Source of the DNA: Gluconobacter oxydans
Lineage (GTDB): Bacteria; Pseudomonadota; Alphaproteobacteria; Acetobacterales; Acetobacteraceae
Assembly (NCBI RefSeq): GCF_006539685.1
Contig: NZ_BJNM01000002.1
Coordinates: forward strand, 62,001 to 126,000
DNA length: 64,000 bases
Reading direction: 5' to 3'
In this document: piece after piece, positions 18,298-27,135 of the stretch
Position numbering within the stretch: position 1 is the first letter of the stretch
Layout: every line of letters starts with the position of its first letter
Position numbers and translations under genes: made by a program
Notes under the pieces: generated by a model
The model's database searches: none
What the model was told of the DNA's origin: nothing
The model's input: the letters and a program-made list of their open reading frames with translations, nothing else

Positions 18298-21029
18298 GGT
18301 GCGTCCTCCTCGTCAACGCTGTCGGGGCTGGTTGCGGCGGCTCCATTGTCGGGCGTGCCGAGGCGGCGAAGCATTTCCGGATACTGCGCCTGATCGTTCT
18401 TGTAGTTTCCGGTCAGGGCATACAGCACCATGTTCATGCCAAAACGATAGGCCTGCGTGCGCTGGTCCTCGCCACCGGGAATGACGGCGAAGGGATGGTT
18501 GCCCGAACCATCCACGGCCCAGGCATGCGCCCAGTCACCATTGCCGATGATGACCGGGCTGACGTCATCATTCGCCTCATCGCCATTACGCGCGACATAA
18601 ACCGGCTGTCCGGCAACGCGGCCAGGAAAGCCGCTGTGCAGCAGATAGAAGGTGTGGGCCAGAACGTGCTTTTCCGTCAGCTTGGCGAGTGGCGGCACGA
18701 CGAGACCATCCGTGACGCGCTGAAGCGCAGCCCGGGCCGCGGAACTGGTTCCAGAATCCGTATCGGTGCCCGCGCCCTGTTCGTCGATCAGCAGGATCCC
18801 ACCATGATCCATAAACGCATTGAGGGCTTTCGTGCGCTCGGGGTCGGGCTGGGCATCGGGCGTGACCGGCCAGTACAGGAGCGGATAGAACGCCAGATCA
18901 TCCTTGCCCGGAACGACGCCATCCGGATGGCCAAGCGTTGCGGAACTGCGTGCAGTCGTAAAATCGGAGAGGCCCTGAAGCCCCTCGCGGGAGACGGTAT
19001 CGATATCGTCATGGCCCGTGATGACATAAGCCAGCCGTGTATCGAGCGCAGCCTGTGGCACAGTTGTCGGCAGGGGGGGCATCTGCGTCGGGGTCTGGGC
19101 ATGGGCCACGGGCAAGATCAGCAGACAGGCCACGCCCAGAGCCCCCAGCAGCCCGCGACGCCGCAGGGACAGGATCAGGTCCAGCAGCAGAAGCAGCAGA
19201 CCGGCCGTCATCAGCGCCGGGCCAAGCGGACGGTCCGTATGGGCGCCATCCGGTGAAATCCTGGTTCCGAGCAGGGCTTCTTCCTTCATTGTGGGGGCAG
19301 AGTCGGAAAGGTTCAGCGCATGCGTTCCATGGGCCGGGCCATAAAGTCCGGCGGGATGGGTGACGGAGACAGGCGTATGCGCCAGATCCGAGACGCGGAT
19401 GGAGCGTGTGGCCTGTGGGGGCATGATGAGCCCACCGTCACTTCCGACAATACGCCAGGGTGCAAGTTCCGAAGGCCCACCGCCCGCAACGCCGGCCGAA
19501 CGCTCGATCAGGCGCTCCAGCATGTCGGGGAACAGGCCGGACAGCGGCACATTGGACCAGTCGGGGGAGGCCGTGACATGGAACAGGACGATCTCGCCAT
19601 TCCCTTCCGCCCGGGCGGTCACGAGAGGGGTGCCATCGCTCAGGGCCGCCCAGACATGATCCGTCAGGCCCGTTTCGGGCTTGGCCAGAACCTGCCGGGA
19701 GACGGTGACATCGGGCGGAATCGTCAAGTCGGAAAACGGCGAGGTCTCGGGGAAGGGCGCCAGTGTCTGCGGCTTGCCCCAGGACATGGGGCCGCCGAGC
19801 TGCCGCATCCCGCTCATGAGATGGACGGGCAGAAGCGCGTCTGACGTGGCGTCGGAAGCGGCACCCTGATCGGCGGCGAGTCCGGGACCGGCAAAGCGGA
19901 CGAGCATGCCGCCATGACGGACCCAGTTCAGGACACGGCTGCGCGTCTGATCGCCGGAAAGCGCGCCATCAGTCGCGATCAGGACAGACAGGGGCGCACC
20001 TAGCAGGGCCGTTGCATCCCCGCTATGCAGGTCTGAAATCGGCTGCAAGGCGCGGTTCAGGAAGAACGCCGAGCCGACAAGCGGTGTGGCATCGCCGGGC
20101 GTCTGAAGAATGCCGACGGGGCGGCGATGATCGGCCTGTCCCATCAGATGCACGGCAGCGGGGCCGGTCGCGCCTTCCAGCGTCAGATGATCAAGCTGGT
20201 TCCGCAGGAGAGGCGGGAGCGAAATGGTCTGGTCCTGCCCGGTCCTGACGGGGTAGGCGGCGAGCGTTCCACCATTGGCATTGGCGGCATGGAGCGTCAG
20301 GGTCCGCGTGGGACAGGAGAGCGTGTCCACTCTGGCATGCAGGGCGCCGTCCTGACCGGTGGACGCGGCAAGACGCAGAATATCGCAGCCATTCCAGCGC
20401 ATGTCCTGCACGGAACGGGCCTTTGCGAGCGCGTCATGCAGGGCATTGTCTCCGTCCGTCGCCAAGCCGTCCGACAGGATCATCACGCGCTGGCCAGACA
20501 GGTCCCGGTGCTGGAGCAGGGACGCCAGAGCCTGACGGTCCGTGGGCCAGGGCTGAGGCCGCAGGCGGGACAGATGTTCGGACAGGGCGTGCGCATCATG
20601 CGTCGTGAAGGCTTCGGGCATCGCGCCATCAGGCGCCCGTGCGGCGTGCAGGAGCGTTACGTCCTGACCATTGCGGATGGCGGTTTCACCAAGCGCCAGA
20701 GCCGCGGAAATACGCTCGTTCCAGTGCGGAATGGCTGCCCAGCCGTCATCGAGAACGAGTGTCAGTGGGCCGTTGCCGGTTTCGGCCTGATGCGGGGTCA
20801 GGACAGGCCGGGCCAGTCCGAAAATGACGAGGGCCACGGCGGCCATGCGCAGAAGCAGAAGCCAGAGCGGCGAACGGGCCGCATCCTCACGCCGGGCCGT
20901 CAGCCGGTTCAGGATGAGCAGGGACGGAAAGCGTTGATCCTGCGGGGCAGGCGGCGTGGCGCGGACCAGCCACCACAAGGCGGGCAGCGTAAGAAGACCA
21001 AGCAGCAGGAACGGGGCGAGAAGGATCAT
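18294..21029 (-). CDS. BatA-type N-terminal / DUF4159 membrane protein
   Basis: 911 residues. The N-terminus (LLLGLLTLPALWWLVRATPP) is the BatA/aerotolerance-type membrane region, with a second helix near residue 60. The following VWA-like part reads LVLDDGWAAI where a DxSxS metal site would be, so the metal site looks lost. A membrane helix near residue 640 precedes a C-terminal DUF4159 domain (TRLAYVITGHDDIDTVSREG, YPLLYWPV, HGGILLIDEQG). The protein probably forms an inner-membrane complex with its neighbours. It overlaps both adjacent genes by four bases (ATGA each time), indicating tight stoichiometric expression. Confidence 0.76.
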   Translation of the reverse strand: MILLAPFLLLGLLTLPALWWLVRATPPAPQDQRFPSLLILNRLTARREDAARSPLWLLLLRMAAVALVIFGLARPVLTPHQAETGNGPLTLVLDDGWAAIPHWNERISAALALGETAIRNGQDVTLLHAARAPDGAMPEAFTTHDAHALSEHLSRLRPQPWPTDRQALASLLQHRDLSGQRVMILSDGLATDGDNALHDALAKARSVQDMRWNGCDILRLAASTGQDGALHARVDTLSCPTRTLTLHAANANGGTLAAYPVRTGQDQTISLPPLLRNQLDHLTLEGATGPAAVHLMGQADHRRPVGILQTPGDATPLVGSAFFLNRALQPISDLHSGDATALLGAPLSVLIATDGALSGDQTRSRVLNWVRHGGMLVRFAGPGLAADQGAASDATSDALLPVHLMSGMRQLGGPMSWGKPQTLAPFPETSPFSDLTIPPDVTVSRQVLAKPETGLTDHVWAALSDGTPLVTARAEGNGEIVLFHVTASPDWSNVPLSGLFPDMLERLIERSAGVAGGGPSELAPWRIVGSDGGLIMPPQATRSIRVSDLAHTPVSVTHPAGLYGPAHGTHALNLSDSAPTMKEEALLGTRISPDGAHTDRPLGPALMTAGLLLLLLDLILSLRRRGLLGALGVACLLILPVAHAQTPTQMPPLPTTVPQAALDTRLAYVITGHDDIDTVSREGLQGLSDFTTARSSATLGHPDGVVPGKDDLAFYPLLYWPVTPDAQPDPERTKALNAFMDHGGILLIDEQGAGTDTDSGTSSAARAALQRVTDGLVVPPLAKLTEKHVLAHTFYLLHSGFPGRVAGQPVYVARNGDEANDDVSPVIIGNGDWAHAWAVDGSGNHPFAVIPGGEDQRTQAYRFGMNMVLYALTGNYKNDQAQYPEMLRRLGTPDNGAAATSPDSVDEEDAP

Positions 21030-21952
21030 CGGCCGCCTCCCAATGCCATGTGAAGTGCCAGCAGGGCCGGAAGCGGGTTCTGCGACGTATCATGCATGAT
21101 GCAGTCGGCATGGAGCGAGGCCGCACTCTGCTTCAGCGCTGCCAGATGGGCATTCATGGCCTGTTCATAGGCCGAGCCAAGGCTTTCCATCGCCGGAAGC
21201 GTCAGAACGCCGCCTTCCAGCCCTTCAAACCGGATTCGACCAGAGCGTTTCAGTTCCCGTTCCGCAGGATCGAGAATGCAGAGAAGATGGGTTCGCACGG
21301 GGCGGCTGGCGCAGGTCTTGAGAAATGCGTCGATCCGGTCTTCGTCCCACAGAAAATCGCTGATCACGACCAGATCGGAGCGGGCGGGAACGAGTGCCAT
21401 GCGCGGAAATTCGGGTTCGTCCGCATCCGGATGCAGAAGGGAAGCGGCCAGCCGAGGCAGGACCTGTCGGCCAGCTAGCGCACGTCCTGCCTCGATCCCG
21501 GTCAGCAGCCCTGCCTGTTCGCCACCCCGCAGGGACGCGGACGCCAGCGCCAGCGTGCAAAGCTGCGCCCGCTCCGCCTTGGTGGACAGGGCATCGGATG
21601 AGCGCCACTGCATGGAGGGCGACGGGTCGCACCACAGCATCAGCGACTGGGCATTTTCCCGCTCGCGCTCACGGACCCAGAACGTGTCTTCGACCGGAGA
21701 GCGGGCAGACTGCCGCCAGTCGATGGACGTTGCAGGCTCGCCGGCGTGATAGGGGCGGAACTGCCAGAAATCCTCACCCGCGCCTGAACGCCTGCGGCCG
21801 TGAACACCGCTTTGCAGGCTCGCAGCAATCTTTTCGGCTTCAAGAACGAGCGCTGGCAGGGCGAGGCTTTCCGCCTGCACAACCGGAGCGCTGAAAGCGG
21901 CGCTCCGGTTGCGGCGGAAGAGACGGCGCAGAGTATCGGACGGACTTTTCAC
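21026..21952 (-). CDS. DUF58 domain protein
   Basis: 308 residues, no membrane helix, soluble. The DUF58 signature is clear: GEDFWQFRPYHAGEPATSID, then WRQSARS, near residues 60-90, with a VWA-like core after it (LMLWCDPSPSMQW). DUF58 proteins occur with MoxR ATPases and membrane VWA proteins, probably as substrates or adaptors. The start is GTG at 21952, five bases after the moxR stop; the stop overlaps the next gene (ATGA). The function of the complex is not known in this organism. Confidence 0.82.
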   Translation of the reverse strand: MKSPSDTLRRLFRRNRSAAFSAPVVQAESLALPALVLEAEKIAASLQSGVHGRRRSGAGEDFWQFRPYHAGEPATSIDWRQSARSPVEDTFWVRERERENAQSLMLWCDPSPSMQWRSSDALSTKAERAQLCTLALASASLRGGEQAGLLTGIEAGRALAGRQVLPRLAASLLHPDADEPEFPRMALVPARSDLVVISDFLWDEDRIDAFLKTCASRPVRTHLLCILDPAERELKRSGRIRFEGLEGGVLTLPAMESLGSAYEQAMNAHLAALKQSAASLHADCIMHDTSQNPLPALLALHMALGGGR

Positions 21953-21957
21953 GGCGA

Positions 21958-22986
21958 TCAGAGGAGGGCCTGTGCCTGCTTGCGGATCAGGGCTTCGCGA
22001 TCTGTCCCCGATGCGCGCGCGCCAAAGCCCAGCCCGATACGATGGGACAGGACCGGGCTTGCGAGGGCCACGACGTCATCGAGGCTCGGCGCCAGACGGC
22101 CGTCGAGCAGTGCGCGGGCGCGGGTTGCGATCATCAGGGCCTGTGCCGCACGGGGGCCGGGACCGTAGGAGACGGCATCACGCACTTCCGGTGAGGCGGA
22201 TGGATCTTCCGGACGCAGCGAGCGCGTCAGTGTCAGGATCGCATCCACGATCTGGTCACCAACCGGCAGACGGCGGACGAGATTCTGGGCCGCAAGAAGG
22301 CTTTCGGCATTCATCAGGGCAGAAGCCGTCGGCGTCGTGGCGCCCGTGGTCTGAAGCAGCATCTGACGTTCTGCATCCCGCCCCGGAAATCCGAGGCTGA
22401 TCTGGAGCATGAAACGGTCGAGCTGGGCTTCGGGAAGCGGATAGGTGCCTTCCTGCTCGATCGGGTTCTGGGTTGCGAGAACGTGGAAAGGACGCGGAAG
22501 GGCATAGTCCTTGCCGCCCTGCGTCACGCGACGTTCCGCCATGGCCTGAAGGAGGGCGGACTGGGTACGCGGGCTGGCACGGTTGATTTCGTCGGCCAGA
22601 ACGAGCTGACCGAAAATCGGGCCGGGCAGGAAGCGGAAGGCGCGGCGTCCGTCCGCATCCTGATCAAGAATTTCCGCACCCGTGATGTCCGACGGCATCA
22701 GGTCGGGCGTGAACTGGATGCGCGTGGCGTCCAGACCCAGCACGCGCGACGCTGTATTGACCAGAAGCGTCTTGCCCAGACCGGGTGCGCCCATCAGAAG
22801 CGCGTGACCACCGGACAGGATCGTGACAAGCACCTGTTCAATGACGCTGTCCTGGCCCAGAACAATCCCGCCAATGGCCTGACGGACATGACGGAGAACC
22901 GGGGCCAGACGGTCGGCTTCAGCCACGTCCGCCTCGCCCTGCAGGGTGCCGGCGGAAACGCCGGAAGAATATTGCTGCTCGCTCAT
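21958..22986 (-). CDS. MoxR-family AAA+ ATPase
   Basis: 342 residues. Chaperone-like AAA+ ATPase of the MoxR family. Walker A is LLMGAPGLGKTLLVN near residue 65; Walker B is VLADEINRA near 130; the sensor region ATQNPIEQEGTYPLPEAQLD is typical of MoxR (residues 170-190). It leads the operon moxR-DUF58-BatA/DUF4159-VWA. MoxR proteins remodel or insert metal cofactors into VWA-partnered proteins in known cases; the client is unknown here. Divergent from the DUF1285 gene with a 74-base shared upstream region. Confidence 0.9.
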   Translation of the reverse strand: MSEQQYSSGVSAGTLQGEADVAEADRLAPVLRHVRQAIGGIVLGQDSVIEQVLVTILSGGHALLMGAPGLGKTLLVNTASRVLGLDATRIQFTPDLMPSDITGAEILDQDADGRRAFRFLPGPIFGQLVLADEINRASPRTQSALLQAMAERRVTQGGKDYALPRPFHVLATQNPIEQEGTYPLPEAQLDRFMLQISLGFPGRDAERQMLLQTTGATTPTASALMNAESLLAAQNLVRRLPVGDQIVDAILTLTRSLRPEDPSASPEVRDAVSYGPGPRAAQALMIATRARALLDGRLAPSLDDVVALASPVLSHRIGLGFGARASGTDREALIRKQAQALL

Positions 22987-23060
22987 GACGCCAGTCTGAC
23001 AGGTGTGGGGGTTTCATCAAGGCTCGATTGCACCCAAGTTGGTGTGAGAAGAGAGTTTTT

Positions 23061-23678
23061 ATGCAGTTGGAGGGAAAATTGAGCGATCATCAGTTCCGGC
23101 AGGCGGCCCGACCTGACGCCGCCCTGTCTCCAGATCCCCTGATGCCTCCGTCTTCCTTTCCCGGAACGCCTGGTACAGGTCCCCGGCTGCTGCCTTTTCT
23201 CATTCAGCGCGACGGCACCTGGCTCTACCGGGGCTCTGCGATCAAACGCAAAGCCATGCTGTGCATGTTCTCTTCGATGCTCACCCGCGATCCTGAGGGA
23301 ACCTACTGGCTGAAAACGCCGATGGAACAGGGGATCATCCAGGTCGAGGATGTGCCATTCGTGGCGGTCGAGCTGGACTTCCGTGGCACCTGTGGCCGGC
23401 AGCAGAATCTCTGTTTCCGCACCAACATGGATGAGTTGATCTGTATCGGCCCTGAACATCCGCTCTCCTGTGACTGGGACCGCCCGTCGGACGAGTGCGC
23501 CAGCGTACCCTATGTCCATGTCCGTGACGGCGAGGGGGCTTTCCCCATCCTCGCGCGGGTGACCCGTGCGGTGCATTACGAACTCGCGGCCCTTGCGGTT
23601 CCCGGACATGTGAAGGGTGAGCCCTGTCTCGGTGTCTGGAGCCAGGACTGTTTCTTCCCGCTTTCGCGCCCTGCATGA
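23061..23678 (+). CDS. DUF1285 domain protein
   Basis: 205 residues, soluble. It has the DUF1285 pattern: an N-terminal part ending in IQRDGTWLYRGSAIKRKAML, a YWLKTPMEQGIIQVEDVPFV segment in the middle, and a C-terminal beta-rich part (HYELAALA). The family is structurally known but has no assigned role. The ATG at 23061 (AAGAGAG 5 bases upstream) is preferred to a TTG at 23028. It overlaps cca by four bases, so the two are translationally coupled, a pairing common in alphaproteobacteria. Confidence 0.8.
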   Translation: MQLEGKLSDHQFRQAARPDAALSPDPLMPPSSFPGTPGTGPRLLPFLIQRDGTWLYRGSAIKRKAMLCMFSSMLTRDPEGTYWLKTPMEQGIIQVEDVPFVAVELDFRGTCGRQQNLCFRTNMDELICIGPEHPLSCDWDRPSDECASVPYVHVRDGEGAFPILARVTRAVHYELAALAVPGHVKGEPCLGVWSQDCFFPLSRPA

Positions 23679-24865
23679 CGCAGAACTCCGGCCTGCTGGA
23701 GCGGCTGCCAGATCGTACGGGACTGGATCGCATCTGGTCGGTCCTGCCTGAGGCTCGCCTCGTCGGCGGATCGGTGCGCGATCTGCTCGCCGGTGTTGCT
23801 GTCCATGATCTGGATCTCGCGACTCCGGAACCGCCAGACGATGTGCAGCGCCGGCTGGAACAGGCCGGCATTCGCGTGATTCCCACCGGACTGGCGCATG
23901 GGACCGTCACGGCCTTGCTGGACAGTGTGCCCTACGAAATCACGACCCTGCGTCGGGACGAGGAAACGGACGGGCGCCACGCGATCGTGGCCTGGACGCA
24001 GGACTGGGCGGAAGACGCGGCCCGGCGGGACTTTACGATCAATGCCATGTCGCTGGACCGTCATGACCGGCTCCATGATTATTTCGGCGGCCGTGAGGAT
24101 ATTCAGAACCATCGGGTGCGGTTCGTTGGAGACGCCTCGCGCCGGATCGCGGAAGACGCGCTGAGAGCCCTTCGTTTCTTCCGGTTCGATGCGCGATACG
24201 GGCATGGCGTTCCTGACCGGAAGGCATGTCAGGCCGTCTCGGAGCAGCTTGGACTGATTGGCACGCTCTCGGCTGAACGGGTCGCCTCGGAGCTGCTGAG
24301 AATTCTGTCCGGCCCCCGCCTGAACGAAACGATCGGGGCAATGGCATCGGTCGGCCTGCTTCAGGTACTTCTGCCAGAGCCGGACCAGCATTTCCTGAAC
24401 CGTCTGCTGGCCTGTGAGGCCCCGGTGTCTTCCCTGCTCAGGCTGTTTGCGCTGTGTCACCGGAACAGCCCCGAGCTGGCTGGGCGCCTGAAATTGTCCA
24501 ACGCGGATGGCGCGAAGATCGAAGCCTGGGCGTCAGCTCAGCCGGCCTTGCATCCGGAACTGTCCGATGACGATCTGCGTCGTCTGCGGGTGCTACAGGA
24601 TCTGGACCTGCTTGTAGAGCGGAGCTGGTTGCAGCAGGCCCGTCTTGTGGGCGCGCCTGACAGCGTGTGGGACCGGTTCCGTTCACGGTTGCAGGCCATG
24701 CCGCAGCCCGAATTCCCGCTATCGGGCAAGGATGCCATTGCACAGGGTGTCCGGCCAGGGCCGGGTATGGGGCAATGGCTGAAAACGGGGCGGGACTGGT
24801 GGATGGCACAGGGATGTCTGCCGGACCGGAGTGCGTGTCTGGCCTATCTTGCCACGCAGAAATGA
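23675..24865 (+). CDS. cca: CCA tRNA nucleotidyltransferase
   Basis: Adds or repairs the 3' CCA end of tRNA; 396 residues, class II nucleotidyltransferase. The catalytic head has VGGSVRDLLAG and HDLDLATPEPP with the metal-binding Asp pair near residues 50-52, followed by RRDFTINAMSLD near 120 and the RFVGDASRRIAEDALRALRF neck element. The C-terminal half is helical. A poly(A) polymerase role cannot be ruled out from sequence alone, but the alphaproteobacterial position after DUF1285 favours CCA addition. Confidence 0.9.
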   Translation: MTQNSGLLERLPDRTGLDRIWSVLPEARLVGGSVRDLLAGVAVHDLDLATPEPPDDVQRRLEQAGIRVIPTGLAHGTVTALLDSVPYEITTLRRDEETDGRHAIVAWTQDWAEDAARRDFTINAMSLDRHDRLHDYFGGREDIQNHRVRFVGDASRRIAEDALRALRFFRFDARYGHGVPDRKACQAVSEQLGLIGTLSAERVASELLRILSGPRLNETIGAMASVGLLQVLLPEPDQHFLNRLLACEAPVSSLLRLFALCHRNSPELAGRLKLSNADGAKIEAWASAQPALHPELSDDDLRRLRVLQDLDLLVERSWLQQARLVGAPDSVWDRFRSRLQAMPQPEFPLSGKDAIAQGVRPGPGMGQWLKTGRDWWMAQGCLPDRSACLAYLATQK

Positions 24866-24910
24866 AGCGGCGGTTTCGCCCTTTTCGCAAGGCCTGCTAA
24901 ACCCCCCGAT

Positions 24911-26665
24911 ATGACGAAAACGACAGCTCTTGATACGGACAGCCGCGTCCTGATGAAACGCATCTGGCGTGAGGAAATGCGCCAGCATGTGGGACGGATC
25001 ATTTCCGTCATTGTTCTGACGGTCCTGATGGCAGGGCTGACCGCGCTTTATCCCGCGGTCATCAAGCGGGCCGTGGACATGTTCGCGGCGCATGATTCCC
25101 GAATCCTCTATCAGGTGCCGGCTCTGGTCGTGATCGTGACTGGACTGAAAGCCGCGTCCCAGTACGGGCAGACGATCGCCGTGCAGGGACTGGTTCTGGC
25201 TGTAATCCGCGGGTTGCAGTCGCGCATGTTCGCCCATGCACTTCAGGCGGACGTCTCGACCATCGAAAAGGATGCCCCCGCCAAATGGGCCGCCCGTTTC
25301 ACCACGGATGCCATTTCGATCCGCGAGGCCATGATCCGTGTGGTCAATGCGCTCGGTGATGCGGTGACGGTGGTGGGGCTCGTCATTTCCATGATCGTCA
25401 CGGACTGGGAACTGAGCCTGATTGCGCTCGTGCTCTACCCGGTCGCGGCCGTACCCATCCAGAAGCTGGGCAAGAAAGTGCGCCGGGCCTCGGGCGGCAT
25501 GCAGGAGCAGATCGGCGAGACCTCGGCCCTGCTCAACGAAAGTTTTGCCCTGGCCCGGCAGGTCCGCATCTACCGGATGGAAGAGCGGGAAAGCACGCGC
25601 GTCGATCACTCGCTGGATCTGCTGCACTCGGCCTTCCTGCGGATTGCCAAAGGGCGCGCGCGTGTCGATCCGGTTCTGGAGGTTCTGGGTGGTGCCGCTG
25701 TGGCTGCCGTGCTGGGCTTTGCGGGCTGGCGCGCGGCCCAGGGTGGTGCGACACTGGGGGACTTCACCGCCTTTATTGCCGCTCTCCTGACTGCCGCCCG
25801 GCCGATCCGGGCGCTGGGTTCACTCAATACGGCTCTTCAGGAAGGGCTGGCTGGTCTGTCGCGGGTTTTTGCCGTGATCGATGAACCCCCGGCTGTTGTG
25901 GAACGTCCGAACGCGAAATCCCTGCCGTCCGGAAAAGGACATCTGGCGTTTCAGCAGGCCAGCTATCGTTACGAGGATGGGAGGGTCGGTCTGCAGAACC
26001 TCACCTTCGAGGTTCAGCCTGGGAAAACCGTTGCGCTCGTAGGGCCGAGCGGTGCCGGAAAATCCACAGCACTTTCCCTGATCCCGCGTCTGCACGATGT
26101 CAGCGCGGGCAGCATCCGTCTTGAAGGCGTGGATCTGCGGGATCTGACCCTGTCCTCCCTTCGGGACGCCATTGCGTATGTCAGTCAGGATACGACCCTG
26201 TTTGACATGTCCGTGCTTGAAAATATCTGGATTGGGCGGCCTTCCGCATCCCGTAGCGAGGTCGAAAAGGCCTGTGCCATGGCGGCGGTCGATTTCCTCG
26301 ATAATCTGCCGGCCGGTCTGGAAACCCGGGTCGGGCCGGGAGGACGCCGACTGTCCGGTGGCCAGCGTCAGCGCGTGGCTCTGGCCCGCGCCCTGCTTCG
26401 TAACCCGCGTATCCTGCTGCTGGATGAAGCGACGAGTGCGCTTGATTCCGAAAGCGAGGCGCGGGTGCAGAATGCTCTGGCAAACCTGCGTTCAGGCCGC
26501 ACGACAGTGATCGTCGCGCACCGGCTTTCCACCGTGCAGGCTGCCGATCTGATCGTTGTGATGGATCAGGGGGCCGTTGCCGAAGCTGGCACCCATGCCG
26601 AACTTCTCCGCAAGGACGGCCTTTATGCGCGGCTGGTGCGGACCCAGTCCCTGGCAGCAGCCTGA
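24911..26665 (+). CDS. ABC exporter, fused permease and ATPase (MsbA/MDR-like)
   Basis: 584 residues. Six membrane helices in residues 20-320, then one nucleotide-binding domain: Walker A LVGPSGAGKST near 380, Q-loop, signature LSGGQRQRVALARALL near 480, Walker B ILLLDEATSALD near 503, and H-loop VAHRLSTVQ. This half-transporter type works as a homodimer and exports lipids, lipid A or drugs. The substrate is not clear; MsbA-like lipid export is plausible but unproven. The final 43 bases overlap the 3' end of rppH on the other strand. No strong ribosome-binding site precedes the ATG. Confidence 0.87.
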   Translation: MTKTTALDTDSRVLMKRIWREEMRQHVGRIISVIVLTVLMAGLTALYPAVIKRAVDMFAAHDSRILYQVPALVVIVTGLKAASQYGQTIAVQGLVLAVIRGLQSRMFAHALQADVSTIEKDAPAKWAARFTTDAISIREAMIRVVNALGDAVTVVGLVISMIVTDWELSLIALVLYPVAAVPIQKLGKKVRRASGGMQEQIGETSALLNESFALARQVRIYRMEERESTRVDHSLDLLHSAFLRIAKGRARVDPVLEVLGGAAVAAVLGFAGWRAAQGGATLGDFTAFIAALLTAARPIRALGSLNTALQEGLAGLSRVFAVIDEPPAVVERPNAKSLPSGKGHLAFQQASYRYEDGRVGLQNLTFEVQPGKTVALVGPSGAGKSTALSLIPRLHDVSAGSIRLEGVDLRDLTLSSLRDAIAYVSQDTTLFDMSVLENIWIGRPSASRSEVEKACAMAAVDFLDNLPAGLETRVGPGGRRLSGGQRQRVALARALLRNPRILLLDEATSALDSESEARVQNALANLRSGRTTVIVAHRLSTVQAADLIVVMDQGAVAEAGTHAELLRKDGLYARLVRTQSLAAA

Positions 26666-27135
26666 AAAAGGGCTGCCAGTTCAGGAATCAGCTCGGCATA
26701 GAGGGCTTTCTTGAAGCCCAGATTGCGGTTCAGAACCGCCTGCGGGTCGACCCACTCCCAGGCGTCGAATTCGGGCGGGTCCTGAAGGTCCAGACGGATA
26801 TCGGAATCCTGTCCTTCGTAACCCATCACGAACCATTTCTGGGTCTGCCCCCGGAAACGTCCCCCCAGGGCCTTTCCGATCAGGTCGGACGGCAGATCAT
26901 AGGAAAGCCAGCCACTCCGTTCGGCCAGAATGCGCGCGTTCTGGGTTCCGATTTCTTCTCCCATTTCCCGCAGGGCAGCGACCTGTGGTGTCTCACCTTC
27001 ATCAATACCGCCCTGTGGGCACTGCCAGACGTCCCCCGGAAGGTCTGTGCGCCGGGCGATGAACAGCTTGCCGTCACGGTTGAAGAGCGCAATTCCCACA
27101 TTCGGGCGGTAGGGAAGGGTCATGGGATCGGTCAT
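26623..27135 (-). CDS. rppH: RNA pyrophosphohydrolase
   Basis: Nudix hydrolase that removes pyrophosphate from the 5' end of triphosphorylated mRNA and starts RNase E-dependent decay. 170 residues, usual size. The Nudix box GGIDEGETPQVAALREMGEE is at about residues 41-60, preceded by the WQCPQ element typical of RppH. It overlaps the preceding gene by four bases (ATGA) and its last 43 bases overlap the end of the convergent ABC exporter gene. It is the last gene of the gpmI-envC-ctpA run. Confidence 0.92.
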   Translation of the reverse strand: MTDPMTLPYRPNVGIALFNRDGKLFIARRTDLPGDVWQCPQGGIDEGETPQVAALREMGEEIGTQNARILAERSGWLSYDLPSDLIGKALGGRFRGQTQKWFVMGYEGQDSDIRLDLQDPPEFDAWEWVDPQAVLNRNLGFKKALYAELIPELAALFQAAARDWVRTSRA

